A stretch of DNA of 46,133 nucleotides from Candidatus Woesearchaeota archaeon (GCA_018303655.1 JAGVXT010000009.1:1-46133), one strand, 5' to 3'. Shown: positions 1-10,683, numbered from the stretch's first letter. A program made the numbers and translations. The notes: a model not told the origin generated them from the sequence alone.

Positions 1-150
1 TTTGTTTTGCCTCCCATGGTTTGTGCCTCCTTCTTCACAAACCACCCATTACTTAGTTACGTTATTGAGGAATTATATAAGAATTGTGCAACACAGCAGC
101 TTTTGCATAACATAAAGTTTATATATAATTTTGATAATAATAAAAATAAA

Positions 151-600
151 ATGAACAAAAACGAATTAATGAGAATGGAAGAAGAAGAGCACAAGAGATT
201 CCACAGGAGAATAATCTATATTGTTATAATAATAATGATTTTCCTATTCGGAGGAGCAACTTTCTACCATTACTTTGAAGGCTGGCGTTACTTGGACGCG
301 CTTTATTTTTCATCATACACTATGACAACAGTAGGCTATGGCGATATAACACCAAAAACTGATGCTGGAAAGATATTCACAATATTCTATGTATTTACCA
401 GTGTAGGAATTGCATTGTACGGCTTGTCCATTATAGCTTCGCACTTTGTTGAAGTAAGGGAAGAATCCTGGATGGAAAGATTTGCAAAGATAAGGATAAA
501 GCACCACACAAAGACTTTCTGGGAAAAATTAAAGGACATATTTAATTACAAACCGGAGAAATTAACAAAAGAATATGAGAAATCAGTCAGGAGAAAATAA
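151..600 (+). CDS. Two-TM potassium channel-like protein
   Basis: Selectivity filter TTVGYGD between two hydrophobic helices. The internal ATG at 151 (MNKNELMRMEEEE) is a more likely start than the ORF-track start at 7. Confidence 0.85.
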   Translation: MNKNELMRMEEEEHKRFHRRIIYIVIIIMIFLFGGATFYHYFEGWRYLDALYFSSYTMTTVGYGDITPKTDAGKIFTIFYVFTSVGIALYGLSIIASHFVEVREESWMERFAKIRIKHHTKTFWEKLKDIFNYKPEKLTKEYEKSVRRK

Positions 601-3300
601 TCACTCAATTAAAATAGCCGCTTTTCCCGGTAGTGACTGCTTTGCTTTAATTTTGGATGATTTTTCAGCAGCAATTACCTCGACTTTGCACTTGAATTCA
701 TTTTCATAGCTTTCAGAAGCGTCGTTCAAGGCGTGAAACTCAGCTTCCTGGCTTAAAACAACCTTGGGAATCTTAGTTTCATCATTCAATAGCTTTGGGA
801 CAAGCTTTGCAATTTCATGGCTGTAAATTTTAAGGTCAGTTGTCATTAATGACTTAATTATTTCATTGAAATTTCTTGTTTTTTTCATCTCATTTGACAA
901 GTTCTCCATAAAATCATACTTCCATTTGTCAGCAATATACAATATTATTTTCCTTGGTTTTTCTATTTTTGTCAGCTTTAAGATTTCAATTATGTCCCTT
1001 CTTGTATTCTCAGCAAGCAATGCAACTGCCTCTGCCCTTTTGTCAATCTTGTTTTCATCATAGCTTGGCCATTTCTGCAATGAAGCAAACCCTTCGCATT
1101 TTATCATGTGCCAGAGCTCCTCGCTTAAATGGGGGGTGAAAGGCAGCATCATCAGGGCCAAATTCCTGATTGCTTCGCCAAAGACGTCCTTGTTTTTGTC
1201 TTTGTATTTCTGTAGGACATCAAAGTACTCCATGATCTTTCCGATTGCAAGCGAGAACTCGAATTTCTCAATGTGCTCTGTCACATTCCTTATTGTTAAA
1301 TGCATCTTGCTTAAAACATATTTGTCCTTGTCATTTAGTTTATGCTCGTCATAATGGCTCAAGGAAATATTGCCTGCATTATCACTGATTAAATTATAAA
1401 CCTTGTTCAAAAATCTGAATGAGCCATTTACTCCCTTGTCGCTCCAGTCCAATTCCTTTTCAGGCAGTGCAGCAAACAAAATAAACAATCTTGCGGTGTC
1501 AGGCCCGTATTTCTCGCTTATTTCAGCTGGGTCGACAACATTTCCAAGAGACTTTGACATTTTTGCACCATCTTTAATGACCATTCCCTGCGTCAAAAGC
1601 CTTGCAAAAGGCTCGTCAACTGTTGCTAATCCAAGGTCCCTTAATGCTTTTGTAAAGAACCTTGCATAAAGCAGATGCAAGATTGCATGCTCAATGCCCC
1701 CAATGTACTGGTCAACAGGCATCCAGTATTCTGCAACCTCCTTGTCAAAAGGCCCTTTCTCAAATTTAGGCGAGCAATACCTTAAAAAATACCAGGAGCT
1801 GTCAACAAAAGTATCCATTGTGTCCGTTTCCCTTTTTGCCTTTCCACCGCACTTTGGGCATTTTGCTTCGACAAACTCTTTGCATGTTTCCAATGGGTTG
1901 CCTTGGCCTGTGAACTTGAACTTTTCCGGCTTTGGCAGCTTGACAGGCAACTCTTCATAAGGAACCTGCATAATTCCGCATTTTTCGCAGTAGATTATTG
2001 GAATTGGCGTGCCCCAGTACCTTTGACGGGATATGAGCCAGTCCCTTATCTTATAATTCACAGTTCTTTTGCCGATTTTTTTCTTTTCCATCCACTCAGA
2101 AATAGGCTCGATGGCTTCCCTGTTTTTCATTCCCGAGAATTTCCCGGAATTGAACAGTGTTCCGTCTTCTGTGTGGGCAGCTTCTGCTTTATTTGCATCA
2201 ATTGGCTTGCCATCTGGAGAAATTACAAACTTTAAGGGAATTTTGTATTTTTTTGCAAACTCAAAATCTCTTTGATCATGCGCATCAGCCATCACAATCC
2301 CGGTTCCATAGTCCATCAAAACAAAATTAGCAAGATAGATTGGAACTTCTTCGCCATTGACAGGATTAACGGCATGCTTGCCCAAAAAGCACCCTATCTT
2401 GTCCTTGCCTTCGGCAGTTGTTCTTTCCTCCCTTGTCTGCTGCCTGATTTTTTTTATTGTTTCCAATGCCTCTTTTTCATGTTTTGTGCCCTTGACCAAA
2501 TCCAAAACAAGCGGATGCTCCGGAGCTATCACGATAAACGTCACGCTGTATACAGTATCGGGCCTTGTTGTAAATGTTGGTATGGTTTTTCCTGTTTCCT
2601 TTACTTTGAAAAATATTTCAACTCCATGGCTTTTTCCAATCCAGTTTCTCTGCATTGTCTTGACTCTTTCAGGCCAATGCTCGAGCTTTTCAATGTCCTT
2701 AAGAAGCTCTTCAGCATAGTCTGTGATCTTGAAAAACCATTGCTCAAGAAAAGTTTCAGTCACATCATTTTGGCAGCGCCAGCATTTTCCTTCTATGACC
2801 TGCTCGTTTGCAAGCACCGTTGCGCAGCTATTGCACCAGTTAACCGCTGCTTTCTTTTTATATGCTAAACCTTTTTCGTAGAATTTCAAAAATATCCATT
2901 GGTTCCATTTGTAATAGTCTTCATGCAAACTTGCAATTTCCCTGCCCCAGTCATAAGAAAATCCCATGTCTTTCTGCTGCTGTCTTATCGTGTCCATGTT
3001 TGTCAAAGTCCATTTTTCAGGGTCAATTCCGTGCTTTATTGCAGCATTTTCAGCAGGCAGCCCAAAAGCGTCATAACCCATGGGATAGAGAACATTAAAG
3101 CCCTGCATTCTCTTGTATCTTGCCAATGCATCACCGATAGAATAATTTCGCAAATGGCCCATGTGTAATCTCTCACTTGGATATGGATACATCTCCAAGC
3201 AGTAGAATTTTTTCTTTTTTGAATCCTCTTTTATCTTGAAAATTCCTTTCTCTTCCCACTTTTTCTGCCATTTTTTGGCTATTTCGTTGAAATTTGCCAT
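601..3300 (-). CDS. leuS: Leucyl-tRNA synthetase with bacterial-type core
   Basis: [46 protein letters not shown] and [14 protein letters not shown] signatures, plus zinc-ribbon-like CNSC/CWRC and CEKC/CPKC motifs. Confidence 0.97.
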   Translation of the reverse strand: MANFNEIAKKWQKKWEEKGIFKIKEDSKKKKFYCLEMYPYPSERLHMGHLRNYSIGDALARYKRMQGFNVLYPMGYDAFGLPAENAAIKHGIDPEKWTLTNMDTIRQQQKDMGFSYDWGREIASLHEDYYKWNQWIFLKFYEKGLAYKKKAAVNWCNSCATVLANEQVIEGKCWRCQNDVTETFLEQWFFKITDYAEELLKDIEKLEHWPERVKTMQRNWIGKSHGVEIFFKVKETGKTIPTFTTRPDTVYSVTFIVIAPEHPLVLDLVKGTKHEKEALETIKKIRQQTREERTTAEGKDKIGCFLGKHAVNPVNGEEVPIYLANFVLMDYGTGIVMADAHDQRDFEFAKKYKIPLKFVISPDGKPIDANKAEAAHTEDGTLFNSGKFSGMKNREAIEPISEWMEKKKIGKRTVNYKIRDWLISRQRYWGTPIPIIYCEKCGIMQVPYEELPVKLPKPEKFKFTGQGNPLETCKEFVEAKCPKCGGKAKRETDTMDTFVDSSWYFLRYCSPKFEKGPFDKEVAEYWMPVDQYIGGIEHAILHLLYARFFTKALRDLGLATVDEPFARLLTQGMVIKDGAKMSKSLGNVVDPAEISEKYGPDTARLFILFAALPEKELDWSDKGVNGSFRFLNKVYNLISDNAGNISLSHYDEHKLNDKDKYVLSKMHLTIRNVTEHIEKFEFSLAIGKIMEYFDVLQKYKDKNKDVFGEAIRNLALMMLPFTPHLSEELWHMIKCEGFASLQKWPSYDENKIDKRAEAVALLAENTRRDIIEILKLTKIEKPRKIILYIADKWKYDFMENLSNEMKKTRNFNEIIKSLMTTDLKIYSHEIAKLVPKLLNDETKIPKVVLSQEAEFHALNDASESYENEFKCKVEVIAAEKSSKIKAKQSLPGKAAILIE

Positions 3301-3356
3301 GTTAGAGAAGGATTCATATGCAATTTTTAAAGATTGTGCAAATACAAATTGAAAAT

Positions 3357-3764
3357 TTAGCTTATAATTTCAACATCTAATTTCTCAAACATCTTGTCAA
3401 AAGTGGCTATATGTCCTATCTGCGCCAAATTCATTATAGCTTGACTTATGCAATCTGTAAAACTAAAGTTGTACTGGGAAGAATTAAATATCTTAAAAGC
3501 AGATTCAAAAAGATGTTTATCCCCGTGCACTATCAAAATGCTGTTAAGGATTTGCTTTCCAAATACTCTTGCTTTTTCTTTTCCCAATTTTCTCAAAGCA
3601 ACAGAAACCACTTCGTCAAAAACATCATCTGAAGTTAAAGCTTGCCCGTACTCATTAGCATCAATTTTATCTGCCAGTATCCTAGCTCTTTTATGGTGAA
3701 TGTCACTCTCGTTATACAGCGCTAATAGGTAACTGGCGTCTAGAAAAATAACCAATATATTCAC
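3357..3764 (-). CDS. PIN-domain ribonuclease, VapC-like toxin
   Basis: N-terminal [19 protein letters not shown]-terminal [10 protein letters not shown]...[11 protein letters not shown] with acidic PIN residues; overlaps the upstream antitoxin-like ORF. Confidence 0.85.
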   Translation of the reverse strand: MNILVIFLDASYLLALYNESDIHHKRARILADKIDANEYGQALTSDDVFDEVVSVALRKLGKEKARVFGKQILNSILIVHGDKHLFESAFKIFNSSQYNFSFTDCISQAIMNLAQIGHIATFDKMFEKLDVEIIS

Positions 3765-3994
3765 CCATAGAGAACAGAGTCAATCTGCTCGCTCAGCAGC
3801 CTTGTATTTTGCCCGCCTTTTGTCGTTTTCCATCTAGTTAGGGGCAGCCTAAGCTTTCTCGACTCGGCCAGCCAGTTCTCTATTGCAAGGGACAAAGCTT
3901 TCCCTACTGGTAATTTCTTCCTTACAGCCTCTGCCTTTAGCTCACTAAAAGCATCGGCATCTACATTCTTTATAGTAACTTGTATATTAACCAT
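3761..3994 (-). CDS. VapB-like antitoxin
   Basis: Small ORF (MVNIQVTIKNVDADAFSELKAEAVRKKLPVGKALSLAIENWL) overlapping the PIN ORF by 4 nt. Confidence 0.7.
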   Translation of the reverse strand: MVNIQVTIKNVDADAFSELKAEAVRKKLPVGKALSLAIENWLAESRKLRLPLTRWKTTKGGQNTRLLSEQIDSVLYG

Positions 3995-4124
3995 ATTGGT
4001 AAAACAAGTAAAACTTGTATTTAAATGTTTTGGAATTCTACGAATTCCAAAGCCAGAAAAAACTTTGTTTTTTCGCTGTATCGATTTTGTAAAGTTTTAA
4101 ATAAAATGGTAATTTTGGAGTTTA

Positions 4125-4732
4125 ATGAGAAACAATAAACCTATAATAAATCTTTTAGGTACTGTACATGTATCAAAAAAATCAAAGAATATTATAGAAA
4201 GAGTTTTTAAAGAAAATAAGTTTGATTGTGTATTGACAGAAGGTGTGGTAGGTAATATCTTTAATAAACATTACTGGGTTAGGGAACCTTTTCTTATGAT
4301 TTCAATTAGTATATATTTTTATTTTTTATCTAAATTTGGAAAGGATTTTGCTACAGTAAAAAAGTTATCTAAAAAATATAAAATACCAAATACAATGTCG
4401 ATATTTCTTTAAAAAGATTAATTAAAAATTTTCATAGGTGGTATAATTATTCAATTTATTTTGTAATATTTCTGATAGTTGTCATAATAATTAGAAGGGC
4501 ACCATTATATAAATCTGTATTAATTATCTTTGCAATTATTTTAAGTTTGATATTCTATCTGGGTTATTTTATAATTAAAACTAAAAACATTAGGGATGAA
4601 TCATTCTATAATAATTGTAAAAAAATAATTAAAAGATACTATTATTATAATATTTTACTTGTTTGTGGAAAAGCCCATATAAAATCTGTTCAAAAAAATC
4701 TTAAAGAATTTAGCGTTAATGTAATCAAATAA
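4125..4732 (+). pseudogene. TraB/PrgY-like membrane protein, frameshifted
   Basis: N-terminal part INLLGTVHVSKKSKNIIERVFKENKFDCVLTEG. After about 4394 the reading continues in another frame (VDISLKRLIKNFHRWYNY...LLVCGKAHIKSVQKNL). A single missing base near 'aatacaatgtcgat' explains both halves. Confidence 0.65.
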
Positions 4733-4740
4733 ATTTTAAA

Positions 4741-5316
4741 TTAAAACTCTTTTCTCTTCCTCAAATATTCCACCAATTCTTCATTAATTATTAATTTCTT
4801 ATTATCAACAACATACCTGAAAGGCAAAACAACGCTTTCATTCTCATTTAGCTCAATCTCTAATTCATCAACAAACTTAAAGTCGCTTAATTTTTTCCCT
4901 TCTAATGTTTTCTTTGCGACATAAACAGCTATATCAGCCGGCATCTGCTTGTTTCTTAAGCTTCTGGTTTCAAATTTTACATTGTGTTTTTTCAGGTTTC
5001 TTATCAAAATGTTAGTCCTTTTCTTTGAAGGATTGTCGCCCAAAATGCCGCCAAAAACAAAATACTCAAATCTGCTTTTATCATTGGTTGCTAATGCTTT
5101 TTTTGAGTATTGCGATAAAACACATAAATTATTGAATTTTAATTCAGAAACGCTTTTTTCAAAAACTATGCCGTATTTTTTTAACTTTTTAATGTTTTTT
5201 TTATTGATATTTGTGAATATTGTACTATTTTTTCCAACAATCTCAGAAATGTGCTGATATTCAATCAGGCACCATTCATAAAGTTCTTTTTCTAGATGCT
5301 CAATGATAAATTTCAT
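4741..5316 (-). CDS. SFM1/DUF431-like SPOUT methyltransferase
   Basis: MKFIIEHLEKELYEWCLIEYQHI...FGGILGDNPSKKRTNILIRNL...RSLRNKQMPADIAVYVAKKTLEGK pattern. Confidence 0.7.
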   Translation of the reverse strand: MKFIIEHLEKELYEWCLIEYQHISEIVGKNSTIFTNINKKNIKKLKKYGIVFEKSVSELKFNNLCVLSQYSKKALATNDKSRFEYFVFGGILGDNPSKKRTNILIRNLKKHNVKFETRSLRNKQMPADIAVYVAKKTLEGKKLSDFKFVDELEIELNENESVVLPFRYVVDNKKLIINEELVEYLRKRKEF

Positions 5317-5344
5317 TTGATTAAGAATTTGAAATATAGTTAAA

Positions 5345-5683
5345 TTACTTTCTATATGTTCTAACAATTTTATCTAAATCTTGTGGTTTATAGTAAAATG
5401 GAATCCCATCTTTTTTTGCTTGTGATGCAATGCCAATATTAGCAGAAAAAATAGCAATTGGACCATGAGGCACTTCTTTTACTTCTTCCATTAATCTAAA
5501 ACAAAGACCACCAAGACCATCAATAACTATTAAGTCGTAAAATCTCTTTTTAATTTTTTTAACACCAGAAGCATAATCTGCAGCAACATCTACATTAGAC
5601 GCTAATTTTTTCCTGAAATGTGCTTGTGCTAATCTTCTCCATTGTGCTTCATCATCAACATAAAGAACATTTGTAAGTGGCAT
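5345..5683 (-). CDS. Response-regulator receiver-like domain protein
   Basis: NVLYVDDEAQWRRLAQAHF...YDLIVIDG...IAIFSAN...YYKP resembles the CheY-like fold. Confidence 0.65.
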   Translation of the reverse strand: MPLTNVLYVDDEAQWRRLAQAHFRKKLASNVDVAADYASGVKKIKKRFYDLIVIDGLGGLCFRLMEEVKEVPHGPIAIFSANIGIASQAKKDGIPFYYKPQDLDKIVRTYRK

Positions 5684-5706
5684 CTTATTTATTATAAAAA
5701 ACAAAA

Positions 5707-5904
5707 TCAAAATTTCTTGAATTGCGCTGCCGTGTCTATCAGGTCAACATGACCCAGAAACACTGCCCTGCAGCAATACCTATTTAATCCTATCTCATCC
5801 AAGGCTTTTTTTCTTTCCTCGCCTTTGCCGACTCTTTCAACATACTGCTCCCACAAATGCGCGATTGGCTTGCCGCACGAAAAACACCTTATTGGAATTA
5901 TCAT
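5707..5904 (-). CDS. rpoN: DNA-directed RNA polymerase subunit N (Rpb10)
   Basis: MIIPIRCFSCGKPIAHLWEQY...LDEIGLNRYCCRAVFLGHVDLI, the classic Rpb10 zinc motif. Confidence 0.97.
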   Translation of the reverse strand: MIIPIRCFSCGKPIAHLWEQYVERVGKGEERKKALDEIGLNRYCCRAVFLGHVDLIDTAAQFKKF

Positions 5905-5914
5905 TTTTTCCTCC

Positions 5915-6316
5915 TTATCTATAAGATTTTTGGACTTTTGCCCTTGCCTGCCCGTGCCTGTTCGGCTTTGCAGCTTCCTTCCTTCTTACATCGGCAACAA
6001 GCAAATTTCTGTCATAATTCAAAAAAATATCTTTTAATTTTTCGCCTTTTGCAAAGTTTACAAGCGCTTTTGCAATAGCCAACCTTGACGCCTCTGCCTG
6101 TGAATTTACACCGCCTCCATCAACGCTTACGTCAATATCCACTTTGTTGGCAACATCACCTGCCAATATCAATGGCTCTTTCAATTTAAGCCTCGACATT
6201 TTTGGCTCTATAAAATCAATTAACACGCTGTTAACCCTGATCAATCCATTACCCTGCTTTAATGTGGCTCTTGCAATTGCCCTTTTCCTCTTTCCGGATG
6301 CGTGAATTTTTTTCAT
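5915..6316 (-). CDS. rps9: 30S ribosomal protein S9
   Basis: KRKRAIARATLKQGNG... and C-terminus RRKEAAKPNRHGQARAKVQKSYR. Confidence 0.95.
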   Translation of the reverse strand: MKKIHASGKRKRAIARATLKQGNGLIRVNSVLIDFIEPKMSRLKLKEPLILAGDVANKVDIDVSVDGGGVNSQAEASRLAIAKALVNFAKGEKLKDIFLNYDRNLLVADVRRKEAAKPNRHGQARAKVQKSYR

Positions 6317-6361
6317 TGTTTTAAATTTCTCCAAAATTTAAAGCATAAAAATCTTTGATTT

Positions 6362-6778
6362 TCATTGTTTTCCGCCAGTTGCCCTACATATATCCTTGAT
6401 TTTTAGGTAATCTGCAGAGTGCAGCTTTTCAGCTCCTGCATTTTCAACAGTCAATGCCTTTTCATTCCTCAGGCTTTCAGGAACTCCTATATGGCATTTT
6501 ATATTTTTGTAAGCGTCCCTGCCTCTTGCCCTTTTGAACGGGATCATTCCCCTTATTGTCCTTTTGACAAGCATGTCCGGCCTTCTGTAGAAATAAGGGG
6601 CCTTTGTAGGCGCTTTCCTATGCAGCCTTCTTATGTACTCATTTATTATTGCATGCTTTCTTCCGCTGATAACGCATTCCTCGCAGTTTATGACATCCAC
6701 TTTGCTCCCCAGCAAAAGCTGCTTTGCAACATAGCTGCTCAGCCTTCCCAAAATTGAATCTTTAGCGTCTATTATCAT
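6362..6778 (-). CDS. rpl13: 50S ribosomal protein L13
   Basis: MIIDAKDSILGRLSSYVAKQLLLG...MLVKRTIRGMIPFKRARGRDAYKNIKCHIGVP. Confidence 0.95.
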   Translation of the reverse strand: MIIDAKDSILGRLSSYVAKQLLLGSKVDVINCEECVISGRKHAIINEYIRRLHRKAPTKAPYFYRRPDMLVKRTIRGMIPFKRARGRDAYKNIKCHIGVPESLRNEKALTVENAGAEKLHSADYLKIKDICRATGGKQ

Positions 6779-6782
6779 TTTG

Positions 6783-7103
6783 TTAGTCCATATATTTTTC
6801 TTCAAAAAATCTTCTCGCGTCTTCTGACATAGCAACCAAACTATTTGGTCCTAAAGTCATCGTTTCTGTAGTGCTTACTCCTCTTATACCAATATAACCT
6901 TCCTCAATCAATTTTTCAAATATCCTTATGTAGTCATCATTCCCTACTCCACTAATCACTCCCAAAACTTTGATATCGGGCTGAGCCTCTCTTTTAAGTC
7001 GCACTGCAGTTATAGGTGGTTCAGAATTTATTAAAGTTGCCAATAAACCTTCTGCAACTTTTGCTTCTGTTTCATTTGGAAAAACATCACTTAACATTCT
7101 CAT
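6783..7103 (-). CDS. Hypothetical protein
   Basis: Intact 106-aa ORF inside the L18e-L13 operon interval; no family recognised. Confidence 0.5.
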   Translation of the reverse strand: MRMLSDVFPNETEAKVAEGLLATLINSEPPITAVRLKREAQPDIKVLGVISGVGNDDYIRIFEKLIEEGYIGIRGVSTTETMTLGPNSLVAMSEDARRFFEEKYMD

Positions 7104-7107
7104 TTTC

Positions 7108-7473
7108 TTACCCCATTATCCTTATTCCTTTTCCGCTTGGATTTGATTTGCTTAATTCCAGCAAAGGCACTATTTTTGCACCCACTTTCTCGATTTTTTC
7201 CTTTGCCCCGTCTGAAAACTGGAATGCAGATATTGTAAGCTTGTGCTCCAGGTTGCCGGCTCCAAGGACCTTGCCGGGAACAACAACAATCTCATTTTCT
7301 TTTGTGTACCTGCTCAGGCTTGAGAGGTTTACTACCCTTCTCTGCCTTGTGGACTTCTCTAAGTCAGTCGCAACTCTCTTCCATATATTCACATTCTGCT
7401 TGTTGCTTTCCTTCTTCAGTTCCATTATAAGCCGAAGCAAAATCTGATTGCTTGGCCCTGTTCTTTTTGACAT
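7108..7473 (-). CDS. rpl18e: 50S ribosomal protein L18e
   Basis: WKRVATDLEKSTRQRRVVNLSSLSRYTKENEIVVVPGKVLGAGNL and operon position. Confidence 0.95.
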   Translation of the reverse strand: MSKRTGPSNQILLRLIMELKKESNKQNVNIWKRVATDLEKSTRQRRVVNLSSLSRYTKENEIVVVPGKVLGAGNLEHKLTISAFQFSDGAKEKIEKVGAKIVPLLELSKSNPSGKGIRIMG

Positions 7474-7551
7474 TTTATTATTTGGATTTTTTATTGATTT
7501 TATTATGAATTTTATTTTGTTAAATATTTAATGCATTTTTTTGATTTTAAT

Positions 7552-7660
7552 GCGGGGGAAGGGATTTGAACCCTCGCAACCACTAAGGTATACGGCCCTC
7601 AACCGTATTCATGGGGTCTTCAACTTTTATTTGAAATTGACCAGGCTCTGACACCCCCGC
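7552..7660 (-). tRNA. tRNA-Leu(GAG) with D-loop insertion/possible intron
   Basis: Reverse complement GCGGGGG...CCCCCGC acceptor, anticodon arm TACGG-TTGAGGG-CCGTA, long variable arm, T-arm GAGGG-TTCAAAT-CCCTT. About 25 extra nt after GGTCAA. Located between rpoD and rpl18e, as in many archaea. Confidence 0.9.
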
Positions 7661-7720
7661 GAAACGAAGTTGAGTGGGTTTCCGAACGATAGTGAGGATA
7701 CCAGCGTGATATTCGAGGGA

Positions 7721-8518
7721 TTATTTAGCCTTCTTGAGTTCCTCAACAAACTCGTCAAGCTGCTCGTCAAAAATATCAAGAGCTTTGTTGATGATTTCCC
7801 TGCAGCTTAGCTGGCCGAATGACTCAATATAAAATACAAAATCCGTGTCGCTTGCAGTCACCTTCACATTCTTGTCTATGTCTGAAAAATCCAACGACAA
7901 GTCGCAGTCAAGCACCTTGTCCTTGTTGATCGCAAGCTTTCTGTCTTTTATCTCAAAAATGTTATTGTGGTCAACTTCTATTATGGCTTCTGGGTTTTTT
8001 ACCTCTCCTATAATCTCAACTATTGGCCTGTACTTGTAATAAACATGGCACGAGCTCCATTTTATGTGCTCTTTTCCCCTACCCAGTACAGCAGTGGCTT
8101 CCAGCTCCAAGGTTTGTCCCTTTAGGAGCTTTACAATCGGCATATCCCCGTAAACAGGCTTTACAGCAGGATCCTTGCTCTTGATTTCAGAGGCATAAAC
8201 CATTCCAGAGCCTTTTGTTGCCTTGAGCACCATTTTTAACTGGCACCTGTTGCAGCCCTTGCCTTCACACTTGCACTTGTCCGGCAGATTGTATGATTTC
8301 AAATCAGTTTTTAATGGTATCAATCCAAGCCTGTGGGCAATTATCTCATCATAAAGTATCGAATTGTTTTTTGAGAACGTTACATTCTCAATGGCCATTG
8401 CCGGCACATCATTCATCATGAGCCTTCTTAAGGTGTTTGCGAATACAGGCAGCGAATCCTTTAAAATAAAAGACAGCTTGTTTTGCTCTTTGTTGTTTTC
8501 TAAAACTCTTATTTCCAT
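7721..8518 (-). CDS. rpoD: DNA-directed RNA polymerase subunit D
   Basis: VFANTLRRLMMNDVPAMAIENVTFSKNNSILYDEIIAHRLGLIPL; Cys-rich CKCEGKGCNRC insert. Confidence 0.96.
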   Translation of the reverse strand: MEIRVLENNKEQNKLSFILKDSLPVFANTLRRLMMNDVPAMAIENVTFSKNNSILYDEIIAHRLGLIPLKTDLKSYNLPDKCKCEGKGCNRCQLKMVLKATKGSGMVYASEIKSKDPAVKPVYGDMPIVKLLKGQTLELEATAVLGRGKEHIKWSSCHVYYKYRPIVEIIGEVKNPEAIIEVDHNNIFEIKDRKLAINKDKVLDCDLSLDFSDIDKNVKVTASDTDFVFYIESFGQLSCREIINKALDIFDEQLDEFVEELKKAK

Positions 8519-8527
8519 TTTTATCTC

Positions 8528-8926
8528 TTAAACCCTTCTTCCTCTTTTGCCGCCTTTCTTCCTGCAGCCGTCATGCGGCAAAGGCGTTACTTCCTCTATG
8601 ATGCCAATCTTCAGCCCCATTCTTGACAGTGACCTTATTGCAGCCTGCGCTCCTGGCCCAGGGCTTGTTGGCCCATTATGGCCGCCTGGGGCTTTTATCT
8701 TGACATGAATGCCTGTAATTCCCTTGTCCATTGCAGTTTCTGCTGCTCTTTTTGCAGCTATCATTGCAGCTGTTGGAGAGCCCTCCATCCTGTCGCTCTT
8801 GACAACCATCCCACCGCTTCCAACTGCCAATGTTTCAGTTCCTGTTATATCGGTTATATGTATTATTGTGTTGTTGTACGACGCATAAATATGCGCAATT
8901 CCCCATCTTGACTGGCGCTGCTCCAT
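8528..8926 (-). CDS. rps11: 30S ribosomal protein S11
   Basis: [22 protein letters not shown]...[44 protein letters not shown]. Confidence 0.97.
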   Translation of the reverse strand: MEQRQSRWGIAHIYASYNNTIIHITDITGTETLAVGSGGMVVKSDRMEGSPTAAMIAAKRAAETAMDKGITGIHVKIKAPGGHNGPTSPGPGAQAAIRSLSRMGLKIGIIEEVTPLPHDGCRKKGGKRGRRV

Positions 8927-8927
8927 T

Positions 8928-9452
8928 TTATTGCTGCACCTTCTCCGCTTTTTGCTCTTTTGGATTATTTGTGATTTGAATGGCATGGACTAATTTAATA
9001 TGAGGCTCTTCCTCAATTGAAACAAGGTAAGAAGGATTTGTTATTTTTCTGCTGCCAACCGCTATATGCTCGTGCGTGATGAACTGCCTTGCCTGACGCA
9101 TGGTTTTTGCCATTTGTCTCCTGCACACAAGTGTCTGCAATCTCCTCTCAAGAATATTTTTTAATGTAAGATTTAAGATATCTTCAACCTTTGAGTCTTT
9201 TTTCAGCAACCCCAATAAGTAGAGCCTGTCCAATAATTGTTTCTTTTCCAGCTCTGATTGCTGTGTTCTTTCCCCGATAATTGTTTTTGCCCTGTGCAGG
9301 AATTTTTTAAGCATGGAGTCCATTTTCCATGTCTCATACTTTCTTCTCAAGCCGTACTGCTTTAGTGTCTCTTTTTCCGCTTCTATCCTTTCCTTCTGCC
9401 ACGGATGGCTTGGAGTTGTGAATTTTTTTCTTTGCTTTTTATAGTCGCCCAT
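8928..9452 (-). CDS. rps4: 30S ribosomal protein S4
   Basis: [40 protein letters not shown]...[40 protein letters not shown]. Confidence 0.97.
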   Translation of the reverse strand: MGDYKKQRKKFTTPSHPWQKERIEAEKETLKQYGLRRKYETWKMDSMLKKFLHRAKTIIGERTQQSELEKKQLLDRLYLLGLLKKDSKVEDILNLTLKNILERRLQTLVCRRQMAKTMRQARQFITHEHIAVGSRKITNPSYLVSIEEEPHIKLVHAIQITNNPKEQKAEKVQQ

Positions 9453-9453
9453 C

Positions 9454-9939
9454 TTACACTCTTCCTGCCTTTGACCCTTCCTTTTTTCTGACTCCTAAAA
9501 CTTTTCCCTTGTTTTTCCTGAAGTTTGATTTGGTTCTTTGGCCTCTTACCGGCAATCCAAGTGAATGCCTTATTCCCTTATATGATTTTATTTTCTTCAT
9601 CATCTTTATGTCATTGTCTTGTGTGAAGCTCAAAGTTGATCCTGTAAGGTGCTTGTCTGCATTGTCTTCAGGGTCTTTTTTCCTGTTGAAAAGCCATGCT
9701 GGAATCCCGAACTTTGAAGGTTCCTTTATAACATCGTCAATCTTATTTGTTTCATTGTCTGTCAAATAGCCTGCTTTTTTGGTTTTTTCAATATCAGTAA
9801 CATTCAAAATGGCATTAGAAAACATGAAGCTTATTCCTTTTATCTTTATCAAAGCGTGCTGGATAGGCTTGTTGCCATCTAAATCAGTGTTTGCAATCCT
9901 TACAAAATATTTCAGTTCCTGTTTTTGCTCTTCTGCCAT
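9454..9939 (-). CDS. rps13: 30S ribosomal protein S13
   Basis: YFVRIANTDLDGNKPIQHALIKIKGISFMFSNAI...KSYKGIRHSLGLPVRGQRTKSNFRKNKGKVLGVRKK. Confidence 0.96.
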   Translation of the reverse strand: MAEEQKQELKYFVRIANTDLDGNKPIQHALIKIKGISFMFSNAILNVTDIEKTKKAGYLTDNETNKIDDVIKEPSKFGIPAWLFNRKKDPEDNADKHLTGSTLSFTQDNDIKMMKKIKSYKGIRHSLGLPVRGQRTKSNFRKNKGKVLGVRKKEGSKAGRV

Positions 9940-10163
9940 GGATAAATCAGCCGAGAATAAAGCGTATTATATTTATTAACCCTAGAAACGCTCTGGGAGC
10001 TGCTTGCGATTTTCGCAAGCTCGCTAGCTTTTGAACTCGGGCTCTAAAAAGCGGATATTATGGCTATTTAAAAAGGTTACTGATTTTTTTGTGGGCTCTT
10101 AAGTCTTGTGGATATTGGTATACCCAATAGAAAGTATTTTATAGGATATTTTTATTCAATTTT

Positions 10164-10333
10164 ATGGGTGATTATATGGATAAAACTTGGACAACTTATG
10201 GCGGTAGAACCTACTATAAAGAAAAAAAAGATGCTTTAGCAAATAAAAGAGGAAAAGTAAGATTTACTATGACCCTAATGAGAAAGCTTGGTACATAAAA
10301 AGACCAGAAGACAAAAGCGGTTATTTCAAATAA
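10164..10333 (+). pseudogene. Small basic ORF interrupted by a frameshift
   Basis: MGDYMDKTWTTYGGRTYYKEKKDALANKRG in frame 1, then (K)SKIYYDPNEKAWYIKRPEDKSGYFK in the next frame; a missing A in 'ggaaaagtaag' would restore it. Confidence 0.4.
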
Positions 10334-10581
10334 AATCAAATAATTTTGAATAAGGAAAAATTTATTTAATCCTCCCAATCCTCTTTCTATATTTAATCTT
10401 CCTTTTTGCCTAGGCCTGGATTTTTGAATCCGAAGATTCTTGTAAGTAATGCGCACCGAAGCATGCATCACCTCCCAGGTTGCCTCAAAAAGCAAGTTAG
10501 TGATATGCCTTAACATTTATAAATTTTATTCAGATTTAAATCCATAAGTTTTAAAACCCCCCTTTTACTTCTGTTCCTTAT

Positions 10582-10673
10582 GGTGGCAATAGTTTAATGG
10601 CAGAATAGGCGGCTGTGGAACAGCTTTGCTGTGCATAACCCGCCTGGCGGGAGTTCGATTCTCCCTTGCCGCC
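10582..10673 (+). tRNA. tRNA-His(GTG) with canonical anticodon-loop intron
   Basis: G(-1)GTGGCAA/TTGCCGCC 8-bp acceptor, GGCGG/CCGCC anticodon stem, loop CTGTGG interrupted by about 20 nt containing hairpin ACAGC-TTT-GCTGT, T-arm GGGAG-TTCGATT-CTCCC. Confidence 0.92.
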
Positions 10674-10683
10674 CTTTAATAAA

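Noticed and set aside
866-3168. Many plus-strand ORFs across the leuS region
   Set aside because: They are antisense to a clearly coding, full-length LeuRS and have no recognisable domains; shadow ORFs.
10214-10516. 100-aa minus-strand ORF
   Set aside because: Overlaps the better plus-strand (frameshifted) small ORF and intergenic sequence; no domain and odd composition.
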